A DNA stretch of 64,000 nt from assembly GCA_964632485.1 (NCBI GenBank), contig CAZWDO010000003.1, forward strand, positions 206,033-270,032, written 5' to 3'. The notes beneath the pieces are model-generated. The model was not told where the DNA came from. It worked only from the letters and a program-made list of their open reading frames with translations, and searched no databases. Origin of the DNA: CAZWDO01 sp964632485 [NCBI: uncultured bacterium] (GTDB lineage: Bacteria > JAGOEH01). Positions 52,462 to 60,787 of the stretch are shown here, one piece after another (the first letter of the stretch is position 1; each line of letters opens with the position of its first letter). The translations under genes and the position numbers were made by a program.

Positions 52462-54204
52462 ATGACATTATCCAGCATTACGGAAATGGCCAACGAATTG
52501 ACAGATGAGATTGATATTGCTTCGGCGGAAGAGATGCTGAGATTGTTGAGGCAAACGGATCAGCAGATGTTTGAAGGATATAAAGCTTATGAAAGTATGA
52601 AGGATCAGCCTTTCCGGGATCGGCTGGCGCGCGCGGTAGCGCTTATTCGTCAGTTTGAAAATGCAGCTAAGGAAACAGACCAAAAATTTAAGATCATTTT
52701 ATCTGGCGCCGGGACGTCGGGCCGTTTGGCCATGTTAATCGCCCGGCAATTCAACCAGGCTCTTGCCGGAAGCGGCGTAGCGGTAGAGTTTGATTATCTG
52801 ATCGCCGGTAGTGATTTAGCTCTGATCAAGGCGCAGGAAGGGGCCGAGGATGACCCGCTTCAGGGACGCCAGGATTTGTTGGAAAAGACCCAGGGCACGA
52901 ATATTTTTATCTATATTGGAATTACATGCGGATTTTCCGCTCCGTATGTAGCCGGGCAGTTGGATTATGCCGTATATGAACGTAACCAGGCGGCTTTTCT
53001 AATTGGCTTTAATCCTCCGGATCGGGCCCGTCGCAATACCCCTGAAAATTGGGATAAAAGTTTTTACCAGGTTGTCAATGAATTAATTGGCAATGAGCGG
53101 TTTGAGCTGCTTAATCCAGTCGTGGGCCCGGAACCGATAACCGGATCGACCCGCATGAAGGGTGGCAGCGCGACCAAGATGATTCTTGAGATTTTATTCA
53201 CTCTGGCTTACTTGCCCAGGGCTGAATCTCTCTGGCCTGAGTTGGCTGTTTTAGGCGTCAATGAGCCAATGGATGGATATCGCAGTTTATTGGCCGGATT
53301 TCAGCGCGCTAAAGATTATGTGTATGAGCAGACTGAAAAGATTGCGCCGGCGCTAATTTCAGCCGGAGAATCGTTGAAACATAATGGACATATCTATTAC
53401 TTGGGTGAAGATGTCGCCGGTTGTCTGGGGATTGTTGACGCTTCTGAATGCCCTCCGACTTATGGCGCTGATTTTCATGATATTCGTGGATTTATTGAAA
53501 ATGGTTGGGCGGGATTCTCTCCCACCAGTCGTGATCTCTCTACCGTAGATTCGCTTTTTGACATCGGTTTTGATAGTTTTCAAGCTCATTGTCTGCCAAC
53601 ACTGGGGATCAATGATTTAGTCGTCATAACCGGAAGCGACGGGTTCCATGCGAAGCAGGTCCAATGGATTGATGTCTGTAAGGAAAAAGGCGCTCGATTA
53701 TTCCGAGTTTTATTGGCGCAAAGGCGGCATACCAGTTCTCTAACTGATTTCGACCTCGTTTTGGATGCCAATGAATTTCAGGCAACAACACCGTGGGAAA
53801 TTGGATTGGCCGTCAAGTTAGTTTTTAACGCAATTACGACTGCTGCCCACGTGTTTAAAGGCAAGGTTTATAAAAACCGTATGGTTGATTTGCGTATCAG
53901 CAATAATAAACTTTATTATCGCAGTATTAATATTATTAAGGAACTGATGCGCGTTGATAGTGAACGGGCTGAAATCTGTGTCCTGCGGGCTATTTACGGG
54001 AGCGATACTATTTCTGAGGAGACGCTTACTGCGCCTATTTCACACCATGTGGCCCATGCGGTCGCACAGGGGAAAATTGTTCCACTGGCGCTGATTATGG
54101 CGGCGAGCGATTCTACCTATAACCAAGCTCTCGATCATTTAAGCCGGCAACCGGTGATTCGTCATGTCGTTGAAGAATTCCAGAAGGAGCAACGCCATCT
54201 ATGA
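52462..54204 (+). CDS. Double-SIS MurQ/GCKR-family N-acetylmuramate-6-phosphate etherase
   Basis: A 580-aa protein about twice the size of E. coli MurQ. Two SIS domains can be seen. The first is near residues 60-270, with GAGTSGRLAMLIARQF and PITGSTRMKGGSATK. The second is near 300-500, with LGIVDASECPPTYGAD, which contains the Glu (about 329) matching the catalytic Glu of MurQ. A C-terminal helical part completes a GCKR-like layout. The expected reaction is cleavage of the lactyl ether of MurNAc-6-phosphate in cell-wall recycling; a sugar-phosphate-sensing role as in GCKR is the alternative. AAGGAGG precedes the start. The next gene, an amidase-like lipoprotein, overlaps by ATGA and supports the recycling role. 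Confidence 0.82.
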   Translation: MTLSSITEMANELTDEIDIASAEEMLRLLRQTDQQMFEGYKAYESMKDQPFRDRLARAVALIRQFENAAKETDQKFKIILSGAGTSGRLAMLIARQFNQALAGSGVAVEFDYLIAGSDLALIKAQEGAEDDPLQGRQDLLEKTQGTNIFIYIGITCGFSAPYVAGQLDYAVYERNQAAFLIGFNPPDRARRNTPENWDKSFYQVVNELIGNERFELLNPVVGPEPITGSTRMKGGSATKMILEILFTLAYLPRAESLWPELAVLGVNEPMDGYRSLLAGFQRAKDYVYEQTEKIAPALISAGESLKHNGHIYYLGEDVAGCLGIVDASECPPTYGADFHDIRGFIENGWAGFSPTSRDLSTVDSLFDIGFDSFQAHCLPTLGINDLVVITGSDGFHAKQVQWIDVCKEKGARLFRVLLAQRRHTSSLTDFDLVLDANEFQATTPWEIGLAVKLVFNAITTAAHVFKGKVYKNRMVDLRISNNKLYYRSINIIKELMRVDSERAEICVLRAIYGSDTISEETLTAPISHHVAHAVAQGKIVPLALIMAASDSTYNQALDHLSRQPVIRHVVEEFQKEQRHL

Positions 54205-55325
54205 AAATAATAGTGTTAATTTTTTCCGTGTTTATTTTAGTCAGTTGTTATCCTTTTAAAAAACAACCGGTCGTCAGCCTGACGCCCCGGGAACTTGAAT
54301 TGGCTCAGGCGCGGGGAATCGACGGCGAAGATCTGGCCCGCTGGCAGGCTCTACCCCTTAATAAACTGACTCCACTTGAGCTGGATCGCTATCTGGGTTT
54401 TATCCATGAATTCATTCCGAATCTGCGCCAACGAGTTCAATATTTGGCCCGAAAAAATTTAGGCCAGCCTTATCAAATTTATCTTCTCGGAGAATTTCCG
54501 TTTGAAATTTATGATGAACAACCGCTTTTTTGTCTTGAAAAAAGCGATTGCGTCGTTTTTTCTGAGCATACCTATGCCATGGCTTTGGCTCAAAATTGGC
54601 GCGAGTTTTTTATTATTTTGCAACGGATTCGTTATAAAAACGGAATAATCGGAATGCTGACACGTAACCATTATACAGAATTGGATTGGGATAAAAATAA
54701 TAATTGGCTGGTGGAAGATATCACTGATTCGATTGCTTCTCAATTTGCGAAAAGGGATACGGTTATTATCGATAAACGTAAGTTTTTTAAGCGGTTTAAT
54801 ATTGGACAGGAATTACTTGCCGACACCTTGGAATTGAGCTACATCCCGGCAGAATATGTAAAAGATGTCCTTCAATTTCTGCAACCGGGTGATTTTGTAA
54901 ATATTGTACGTGGACCTGAAAACAGTAAGGATGGCGATAAATATGTCGGGCATGTGGGATTGATCACGCGTAAAAGTGATGGAACCGTGTGTTTTCTCCA
55001 TTCAACCTGGCCCCAGGTGATGGAACAACCGCTGACCAGTGTTTATTTTCCCTATGATGAATATAATGGGCGGCGCAAAGCTGAAAATGATGAAATTCGC
55101 CAGTATAATGAAGGAATTCGCAAGAAATATGCCGGAAATGAGCAGCAAATAAAGAAAAAAATTAAAGCCGTCAAGCCCTTGTTTTATGGTTTTAAGTTCT
55201 TACGGTTACGGGAAAATCCGTTAGGGACGCTAAAATCGTTGGAAAATGAGAACGATAGTCTGTTGATCCGTTCCGGAGTAGCTTGGCCTGAATCTATTAC
55301 CATTAATCCTGAGACGGAAAAATGA
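54201..55325 (+). CDS. DUF1460-like lipoprotein (NlpC/P60-fold amidase)
   Basis: A 374-aa probable lipoprotein: signal with lipobox VFILVSCYP (Cys about residue 16). Seen: GQPYQIYLLGEFPFE, LEKSDCVVFSEHTYAMA with a likely nucleophile Cys, and VGHVGLITRKSDGTV with the partner His. These are the pattern of DUF1460 proteins, which include N-acetylmuramyl-L-alanine amidases. It would act on peptidoglycan or muropeptides in the periplasm and pass products to recycling by the MurQ-like protein encoded just upstream. It overlaps both neighbours by ATGA. Catalytic assignments are by eye. Confidence 0.75.
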   Translation: MKIIVLIFSVFILVSCYPFKKQPVVSLTPRELELAQARGIDGEDLARWQALPLNKLTPLELDRYLGFIHEFIPNLRQRVQYLARKNLGQPYQIYLLGEFPFEIYDEQPLFCLEKSDCVVFSEHTYAMALAQNWREFFIILQRIRYKNGIIGMLTRNHYTELDWDKNNNWLVEDITDSIASQFAKRDTVIIDKRKFFKRFNIGQELLADTLELSYIPAEYVKDVLQFLQPGDFVNIVRGPENSKDGDKYVGHVGLITRKSDGTVCFLHSTWPQVMEQPLTSVYFPYDEYNGRRKAENDEIRQYNEGIRKKYAGNEQQIKKKIKAVKPLFYGFKFLRLRENPLGTLKSLENENDSLLIRSGVAWPESITINPETEK

Positions 55326-56278
55326 GCTCTTCTCGATCGAAATATTTCTGGTTTTGGTTAAAACTCACCATTACCGCTCTATTGATCCTTTTTTTGATTT
55401 GTATGTTCGATTGGAATCGGATTTTCGATATCATTCAACATTTATCGATATTCGATCTGTTTATAGCGGCATTTGTCTGGATTATTTCACTTTTAGTAAC
55501 AACTTCACGTTGGTATATCCTGAGTATTCCTCTGCAATGCAACACGCGATTTTGGCAATTGTTCCGGTTTTATTATATCGGATTCTTTTTCAATACTTTT
55601 TTACCTTCCAGTATTGGGGGTGATCTTTACCGTATCTATCGTGTTAATAAAGAATTATCTTCGAAAAGCCAGGCAGCGGCCCTTGTTTTTGTAGAGCGCT
55701 TGATCGGTTTTTTTGCAATTGCTTTTATGGCCTCATTTTCGCTCTTTTTTATTCAAATCAACAAATTCAGTAATGAGTTCCGCTATCTTGCGTTTGGTTC
55801 TTTTTTAATCTTGTTAGCTGTTCTGCTCTTGAGTTTCAATGAACGGGTTATACTCCACATGTCGCGGTTGTTGAAAAAAATTTCTTATTTTCATCTTGGT
55901 GAACGGTTGAATCAGTTTTATGAAAAAATTTACCATTTTCGTAATTATAAATTATATTTATATATGGGTTTTATCATTTCCATTATTTATCAGTTGATTG
56001 TGATTTATCTTTTTTATTTTGTCGCGCGGGCTATGGATTATACAATAGGATATATGTATATGGTTTTATTCGTTTCACTATCGAGTATTGTCAGTCTGAT
56101 TCCTTTCAGCTTGGGCGGGTTCGGATATCGGGAGATCAGCTATGCGCTACTCTTTCAGGCGATCGGTTTAGCGCGTGAAGATGGAATTGCTTTGTCAATA
56201 ATCGTCGTAGTGATAACTTCAATCATCAATGCCGGGGGAGGTATTTTTTATATATTGGATAAAAATTTAAAAAGTTGA
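55322..56278 (+). CDS. Flippase-like / LPG synthase transmembrane-region protein
   Basis: A 318-aa inner-membrane protein with about eight helices, of the UPF0104 family related to the transmembrane part of lysylphosphatidylglycerol synthase. Seen: LLVTTSRWYILSIPL, FYYIGFFFNTFLPSSIGGD (family core NxFLPxxxGGD), FVERLIGFFAI, and LIPFSLGGFGYREISYA near the end, all hallmark motifs. It probably moves a lipid or lipid-linked sugar across the membrane; the substrate is unknown. It is the third gene of the MurQ-like operon by ATGA overlap. The promoter of the next operon sits at its very 3' end. Confidence 0.85.
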   Translation: MSSSRSKYFWFWLKLTITALLILFLICMFDWNRIFDIIQHLSIFDLFIAAFVWIISLLVTTSRWYILSIPLQCNTRFWQLFRFYYIGFFFNTFLPSSIGGDLYRIYRVNKELSSKSQAAALVFVERLIGFFAIAFMASFSLFFIQINKFSNEFRYLAFGSFLILLAVLLLSFNERVILHMSRLLKKISYFHLGERLNQFYEKIYHFRNYKLYLYMGFIISIIYQLIVIYLFYFVARAMDYTIGYMYMVLFVSLSSIVSLIPFSLGGFGYREISYALLFQAIGLAREDGIALSIIVVVITSIINAGGGIFYILDKNLKS

Positions 56279-56304
56279 CAGATACTGAAAATGGATTATA
56301 TTAA
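56275..56304 (+). promoter_or_regulatory. Sigma70 promoter of the CheZ-to-dut operon
   Basis: TTGACA (56275-56280, overlapping the stop of the flippase gene), 18 bp spacer, TATTAA (56299-56304), just 20 bases before the start codon. Confidence 0.6.
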
Positions 56305-56323
56305 ATAAAAAAGGAGGGTCTGC

Positions 56324-57139
56324 ATGGCTAATGATAAAGTTGATCTGAGATCAAAAGATGATCTGGTTGAACGCTTGCGGATGTCGATTGACAAATTAAG
56401 TTATTTTATTCGCATCGCCGAAGAGATCGCTGAGAATAAAAGTTTATCTCCTCAAGTGCAGGAATTTATTGAGGTGCTGAAGGATATCAGGATGGTGCCG
56501 GATGAATTGGGATCAACGCCATTGTTAATTGAAGAAACGATCAAATTTGTGGAAGGAATTGTGGGAGAAGTCCACCTTGTTCGAGTTCAGATTGAAAATA
56601 GTTTTTCTGAAAGCGGGGCATTAAAAACAGCGGTGCAAACTCTGGATCTGATTCCCGATTCGACCTTACGCGCGACAGACCAGATACTGAATACTTTGGA
56701 CAATATCATGGCGCGGGAAGGTGAAATGTCGGAAATTATCAATCAACTGACTGAGAAAAAATCGGAATTCGATGAAACGATGCAAGGGAATGTTGATCGG
56801 TTGCAGGAAATATTTACTGAGAATCAAAACGAACATTTTGCGATCATGGATGCGCTTCAGTTCCAGGATATTACTACCCAGCAAATTCAGCATGTGAATG
56901 ATTTGCTTGAAAATACTGAAAAAAAATTGAATGAACTGGCTTTGAAATTGAAGGGACTTGATGAAGCGGATATTCGCAATATTATCAAGGCAGCATCAAA
57001 ACCGGAACGGGTTTATGACCCGAACGCTGAATTCAAGCATCGCGAATCCGAACAGAACTTTGCGGATGAGTTGTATGAGCAAAAAGAAACGATGAAGCAG
57101 GACGATATTGAATCTCTTTTATCGCAATTCGGGAAATAG
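56324..57139 (+). CDS. cheZ: CheZ-like CheY-P phosphatase
   Basis: A 271-aa all-helical cytoplasmic protein. Seen: an N-terminal helix, SKDDLVERLRMSIDKL; a long helical hairpin; the CheZ active-site motif ALQFQDITTQQIQHV with Asp182 and Gln186 in the same spacing as Asp143 and Gln147 of E. coli CheZ; and a C-terminal amphipathic end KQDDIESLLSQFGK, matching the CheY-docking peptide. By family it dephosphorylates a CheY-like receiver. No chemotaxis gene is in the window. Instead it heads an operon of hydrogenase-type signalling proteins, which is unusual. AGGAGG precedes the start. Confidence 0.8.
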   Translation: MANDKVDLRSKDDLVERLRMSIDKLSYFIRIAEEIAENKSLSPQVQEFIEVLKDIRMVPDELGSTPLLIEETIKFVEGIVGEVHLVRVQIENSFSESGALKTAVQTLDLIPDSTLRATDQILNTLDNIMAREGEMSEIINQLTEKKSEFDETMQGNVDRLQEIFTENQNEHFAIMDALQFQDITTQQIQHVNDLLENTEKKLNELALKLKGLDEADIRNIIKAASKPERVYDPNAEFKHRESEQNFADELYEQKETMKQDDIESLLSQFGK

Positions 57140-57144
57140 TCATT

Positions 57145-57519
57145 ATGCAATTGGCTGAATTAATCGAAAAACTCCAGGGGGTTTGGTTGACGAAGGAAAT
57201 ACAAAGCGCGGTTGATGTCCATTATGTGGGGGCCGCTGATTTGATGAGCGATATTTTAGCGTTAACTTCCCATCCCATGTTGTTGATCACCGGATTGACC
57301 GCTATTCAAACCGTACGAACCGCTGAAATGTCCGGGCATATTCAGGCAATTGTGTTTGTGAGGGGGAAAAACGCCGATATCAATACAATCCGTTTAGCTG
57401 AAGAAAACGAAATTCCATTAATTACTACCCGTTTGACAATGTATGAATGCTGTGGTATTCTATATCAGGCGGGGATATTACCAGTTCCTTTAAAGCAACA
57501 CCATGATACAAGCCTTTAA
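57145..57519 (+). CDS. DRTGG-domain protein
   Basis: A 124-aa protein with the DRTGG fold: residues about 5-115, with VHYVGAADLMSDILAL, PMLLITGLTAIQTVRTA, IVFVRGKNAD and ENEIPLITTRLTMYE. Such small DRTGG proteins, thought to bind nucleotides or a ligand, regularly accompany [FeFe]-hydrogenase-linked ATPase and iron-sulfur genes in anaerobes. The reaction is unknown. It starts six bases after the CheZ-like gene and overlaps the next by 17 bases. A paralogue is encoded at 59158. Confidence 0.8.
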   Translation: MQLAELIEKLQGVWLTKEIQSAVDVHYVGAADLMSDILALTSHPMLLITGLTAIQTVRTAEMSGHIQAIVFVRGKNADINTIRLAEENEIPLITTRLTMYECCGILYQAGILPVPLKQHHDTSL

Positions 57520-57961
57520 TAATGGCACAATCCGTGTCAAGTTTTCCATTCTTAAAGATTTTTCTTCGGCGGGTAATGCTTCTTCCGGTTTAAAGAAGAT
57601 TTTAAAATCGGTGGGAATCGTTCCTGATTTGATTCGGCGGGCAGCAATTGCCTCTTTTGAAGCTGAGGTGAATGTTGTCGCTCATGCCAACGGCGGAGAG
57701 ATGGATGTCTTGATTTCGCCTGAAAAGCTGACGGTAGTAATTCGTGATAAAGGACCCGGTATTCCGGATATTGAAAAAGCGATGACTCCCGGTTTTTCTA
57801 CAGCGAATGATGAAGTTCGCAGTATGGGGTTTGGCGCGGGGATGGGGTTACCCAATATTAGAAGTAATACCGATGAAATGCGCATCGATACAGAATTGGG
57901 CATCGGTACAGTATTAACCTTTGTGATTTTTCTGCAAGGAGATGGGCGTGCGGTCACATAG
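57503..57961 (+). CDS. Anti-sigma-factor-type ATPase (HATPase)
   Basis: A 152-aa protein with a GHKL ATPase fold as in RsbW/SpoIIAB: AAIASFEAEVNVVAHANGG (N-box region), VVIRDKGPGIPDIEKAM (G1), FGAGMGLPNIRSNTDEM (G2 region), and GIGTVLTFVIF. It may phosphorylate a partner or sequester it; no anti-anti-sigma or sigma gene lies next to it. This type is commonly placed before the hydrogenase-like iron-sulfur protein, as here (20-base overlap). The partner in this organism is unknown. Confidence 0.85.
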   Translation: MIQAFNNGTIRVKFSILKDFSSAGNASSGLKKILKSVGIVPDLIRRAAIASFEAEVNVVAHANGGEMDVLISPEKLTVVIRDKGPGIPDIEKAMTPGFSTANDEVRSMGFGAGMGLPNIRSNTDEMRIDTELGIGTVLTFVIFLQGDGRAVT

Positions 57962-59165
57962 TATTCAGTTATTGGAAGAACGGTGCCTGGGGTGTACCAA
58001 TTGCTTAAAAGTCTGCCCGGTGCAAGCCATTCGGGTTCGTGACGGAATTGCGCATATTAACGAGAAGCTATGCATCGATTGTGGCGAATGTGTCCGGGTT
58101 TGCCCCTATCATGCGCATGAAATTATTACAGACGATCTGTCGCTGGCGCGGAAAAGCTCTTTTCGGGTTTTGATTGTTCCGACAAGTTTTTGGGGCCAGT
58201 TTCCGTTGCTTCCTGTGGAGTTGATCCTGGCCGCTCTCGAGCAACTGGGATTCCAGGCTGTTATCAGCGAGAATGTCGGATTTTCCCTTTTTGAACAACA
58301 ACTACATAAATATTTGCAGGAGCATTCCTATTCCAATCGCACCTATATATTACCGAATTGTCCGGCCGTTGTCCGTTTAATCTTCATCCGCTTTCCCAGC
58401 CTTATCGCTCATATCCTGCCGGTAAAAAATACGTTAGAAATGACGGCGGCCTATGCCGATTACTACTTTCGAGATGTTCTGCATATTCCTGACCCGTCTA
58501 TTTTTTATTTAAGCACATGTTCGGCTAAGGTTACCGCTATCAGTTCTCCGATTGGTGAACGCAATTGCATAGTGAAAGGCGCTTTTTCCATTAAGACGTT
58601 GTTTAACCGGATTAAGGCCATGGAAAGTCAAAAGCCGGTTTTAAGCGAGAAATTTATATTTTTATATACGCCTTTTCAGCGGACAACCATTTTGAATGAA
58701 TATGACCGGTTAAATCTGACGGGAGTGGATTATATTCTGGATATTTTTGATAAGCTCGAAAACAATCAAAACTATCAATTAGATCTGATTAACCCGTATT
58801 ATTGTGTGAATGGATGCCGCAATGGCATTTTACAGGTTCAGAATCCATTTTTAGCCAAGAAATTTTTATCCCGTAAAAATTGGATTCGTGAGCCTTTGGA
58901 TGTTAAATTGAGCGATTTGCCCTTTGATTTGTATTTATCGCAGAATATTCACCAAATCCGTCTGGTGGAAGAGGAGACCGATTTGCTTTCAAAGCTTCAA
59001 CGCTTACAAAAAATAGAGGATTTATATCGCAACTTACCCCATTTGGATTGTGGCAGTTGCGGTTCGCCAAATTGTTATGCGTTTGCAGAAGATGTTGTCC
59101 AGTGCCAAGCCCAAATCTCGATGTGCGCGTTCCATCAAAATGAGGAGGCGGAAAATCATGACTGA
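57942..59165 (+). CDS. [FeFe]-hydrogenase-like iron-sulfur protein (sensor type)
   Basis: A 407-aa cytoplasmic protein. The N-terminal two-cluster ferredoxin domain uses Cys15/18/21/25 and Cys44/47/50/54. The hydrogenase large-subunit-like domain keeps four Cys at the places that hold the H-cluster: Cys140 (LPNCPAVV), Cys193 with Lys196 (STCSAK), and Cys288/Cys292 (CVNGC). The proton-relay Cys that normally precedes the first is Asn139. A C-terminal [4Fe-4S] domain has Cys370, 373, 378 and 395 (DCGSCGSPNCYAF). It lacks the usual Glu after the second motif. Catalytic H2 turnover is therefore doubtful; a redox or H2-sensing role, as for HydS-type proteins, is likelier. No PAS domain is fused. 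Confidence 0.82.
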   Translation: MGVRSHSIQLLEERCLGCTNCLKVCPVQAIRVRDGIAHINEKLCIDCGECVRVCPYHAHEIITDDLSLARKSSFRVLIVPTSFWGQFPLLPVELILAALEQLGFQAVISENVGFSLFEQQLHKYLQEHSYSNRTYILPNCPAVVRLIFIRFPSLIAHILPVKNTLEMTAAYADYYFRDVLHIPDPSIFYLSTCSAKVTAISSPIGERNCIVKGAFSIKTLFNRIKAMESQKPVLSEKFIFLYTPFQRTTILNEYDRLNLTGVDYILDIFDKLENNQNYQLDLINPYYCVNGCRNGILQVQNPFLAKKFLSRKNWIREPLDVKLSDLPFDLYLSQNIHQIRLVEEETDLLSKLQRLQKIEDLYRNLPHLDCGSCGSPNCYAFAEDVVQCQAQISMCAFHQNEEAENHD

Positions 59166-59502
59166 TTTGAAATCGATTGTACAAGCGCTTCAATTGACTG
59201 TGGTTACAGGGCTCGAACAATTAGACCGTCCTGTAACCGGTGTGTATATTTCCGACTTATTGAGTGATGTGATGGGGAAGTCGCAAAGCGGCCAACTCTG
59301 GTTGACGATACAGGGCCATACTAACGTAGTTGCCGTAGCGGTTTTAAAGGATTTACAGGGAATCATCCTGACCGGCGGCAATGAATTTGATGCGGGAGCG
59401 ATTCAAAAAGCGAAGGATGAGGAAATTATACTGTTGAAATCGACGCTTTCCACGTACGCCGTGGCATGCGCTCTGTTTCAGCAGGGTCTTTTGCCTGAAT
59501 GA
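59158..59502 (+). CDS. Second DRTGG-domain protein
   Basis: A 114-aa protein. ATG 59158 has GAGGAGG upstream, and translation from it gives MTDLKSIVQALQL; longer frames would run inside the preceding gene. It shows the DRTGG pattern: RPVTGVYISDLLSDVMG, LWLTIQGHTNVVAVAVL, GIILTGGNE and DEEIILLKSTLSTYAVA. It overlaps the iron-sulfur gene by eight bases and the PHP gene by four. The standard partner set of this family is kept in order. A role as ligand-binding regulator is a family guess. Confidence 0.82.
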   Translation: MTDLKSIVQALQLTVVTGLEQLDRPVTGVYISDLLSDVMGKSQSGQLWLTIQGHTNVVAVAVLKDLQGIILTGGNEFDAGAIQKAKDEEIILLKSTLSTYAVACALFQQGLLPE

Positions 59503-60218
59503 ATCCATTTCCGATCGACCTGCATATTCATTCTGTGCTCTCTCCCTGCGCGGATTTAAATATGTCTCCACGGATGATTGAACCGTTTTTAGTGAAATAT
59601 GGGATTCGTATGATAGCGATCGCCGATCATAATTCTGTGTTGAATTATCCGGCATTTGTTCAGTTCGAACAGCGAGGAATCACCATCATTCCGGCAATGG
59701 AGCTGACTACACGTGAAGAACTGCATTTGTTGTGCTATTTTCCGGACTATGCATCGGCATTGCGCTGGCAAAGCCGCGTGGACCAATTGAGACTTCCGTT
59801 GCCAAATTCCTCCGGACTGTTTGGAGAACAATTGATTATCAATGAGAATGAAGAGATCATCGGCGAAGAGCCGATCCTGCTCAACCAGGCGATTGCAATT
59901 TCGCTGGAGGATGCCGTTGAGAGTATTCATCAGTTGGGCGGGCTTGCGGTTCCGGCGCATGCGGAAAAACCGCGGTTCAGTGTTGTTTCCCAATTGGGAT
60001 TTCTACCGTCCGATCTGGCGGTGGACGGATTGGAACTCTTTGATCCCCAGTCGCTCGACATTTATCAGACACACTATTCTGTGATTTTTTCTTCCGATGC
60101 TCATGCGTTGGAGATGTTAAGGCCGCCGCGTACCTGTTTGTGGGCGGAACGTCCGGTTTTTGACGAGTTGAAATTGGCTTTTGCGCGTCAGGCTGGAAGG
60201 TATTTTCAAACATTATGA
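59499..60218 (+). CDS. PHP-domain phosphoesterase
   Basis: A 239-aa protein of the PHP family (metal-dependent phosphoesterase). Motifs: IDLHIHSVLSPCADL (first metal motif), IAIADHNSV, IIPAMELTTREELHLLCYF, LAVPAHAEKP, and VIFSSDAHALE, the four or five metal-ligand motifs in order. The substrate is unknown; proteins of this subtype are encoded with hydrogenase-linked DRTGG and ATPase genes. It overlaps both neighbours by four bases. Confidence 0.88.
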   Translation: MNPFPIDLHIHSVLSPCADLNMSPRMIEPFLVKYGIRMIAIADHNSVLNYPAFVQFEQRGITIIPAMELTTREELHLLCYFPDYASALRWQSRVDQLRLPLPNSSGLFGEQLIINENEEIIGEEPILLNQAIAISLEDAVESIHQLGGLAVPAHAEKPRFSVVSQLGFLPSDLAVDGLELFDPQSLDIYQTHYSVIFSSDAHALEMLRPPRTCLWAERPVFDELKLAFARQAGRYFQTL

Positions 60219-60787
60219 TGAAAGAAATTTCCCTTCATCTGCTGGATTTACTCGAGAACTGTGTGAAGGCAGAAGCCACCTGCGTTTCTCTGGCAATATC
60301 CATCGATACGCGTATGGACCGATTGTCGGTGGAACTGAAGGATAATGGTAAAGGAATTCCGCCTGCAATGCTGGATAAAGTGTTTGACCCTTTTTATACC
60401 ACGCGAACAACCCGGCGAATCGGTTTAGGCCTGCCCTTGATCCGTCAGACAGTAGAGGCTTGTGAAGGTTCCCTAACACTCGATTCCCATGAAGGGGAGG
60501 GAACTGAATTGTGTTTCCAGATGCGTTACTCGCACTGGGATCGGCCCCCCATGGGGAATCTGGTCGATACGTTGCTAACTTTTTTAATTGGAAATAAATA
60601 TATTGACTTTTATTATAAACATGATTATAATAAGTCGTTATTTGTTTTTTCAACGAAGGATTTGGAAGCGGAACTTGGAGATTTGGGGTTTCTGGATCAA
60701 CCGGAAGTATATGAATTTTTGCGTCAATATTTGTGGGAAAACTTAACCGCTATTTATGGAGGAGATACTAATGAAGTCACTAGCTGA
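60215..60787 (+). CDS. Histidine-kinase-like ATPase
   Basis: A 190-aa protein. The GHKL ATPase domain fills about residues 1-115: LLDLLENCVKAEATCVSLAI (N-box), VELKDNGKGIPPAM (G1), DPFYTTRTTRRIGLGLPLI (F and G2), and GEGTELCFQMRY. It lacks a dimerisation/phosphoacceptor region. The last 75 residues form an uncharacterised tail. It is the second ATPase of this cluster and is usually found just before a HndB-like ferredoxin, as here (17-base overlap). Its target is unknown. Confidence 0.85.
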   Translation: MMKEISLHLLDLLENCVKAEATCVSLAISIDTRMDRLSVELKDNGKGIPPAMLDKVFDPFYTTRTTRRIGLGLPLIRQTVEACEGSLTLDSHEGEGTELCFQMRYSHWDRPPMGNLVDTLLTFLIGNKYIDFYYKHDYNKSLFVFSTKDLEAELGDLGFLDQPEVYEFLRQYLWENLTAIYGGDTNEVTS

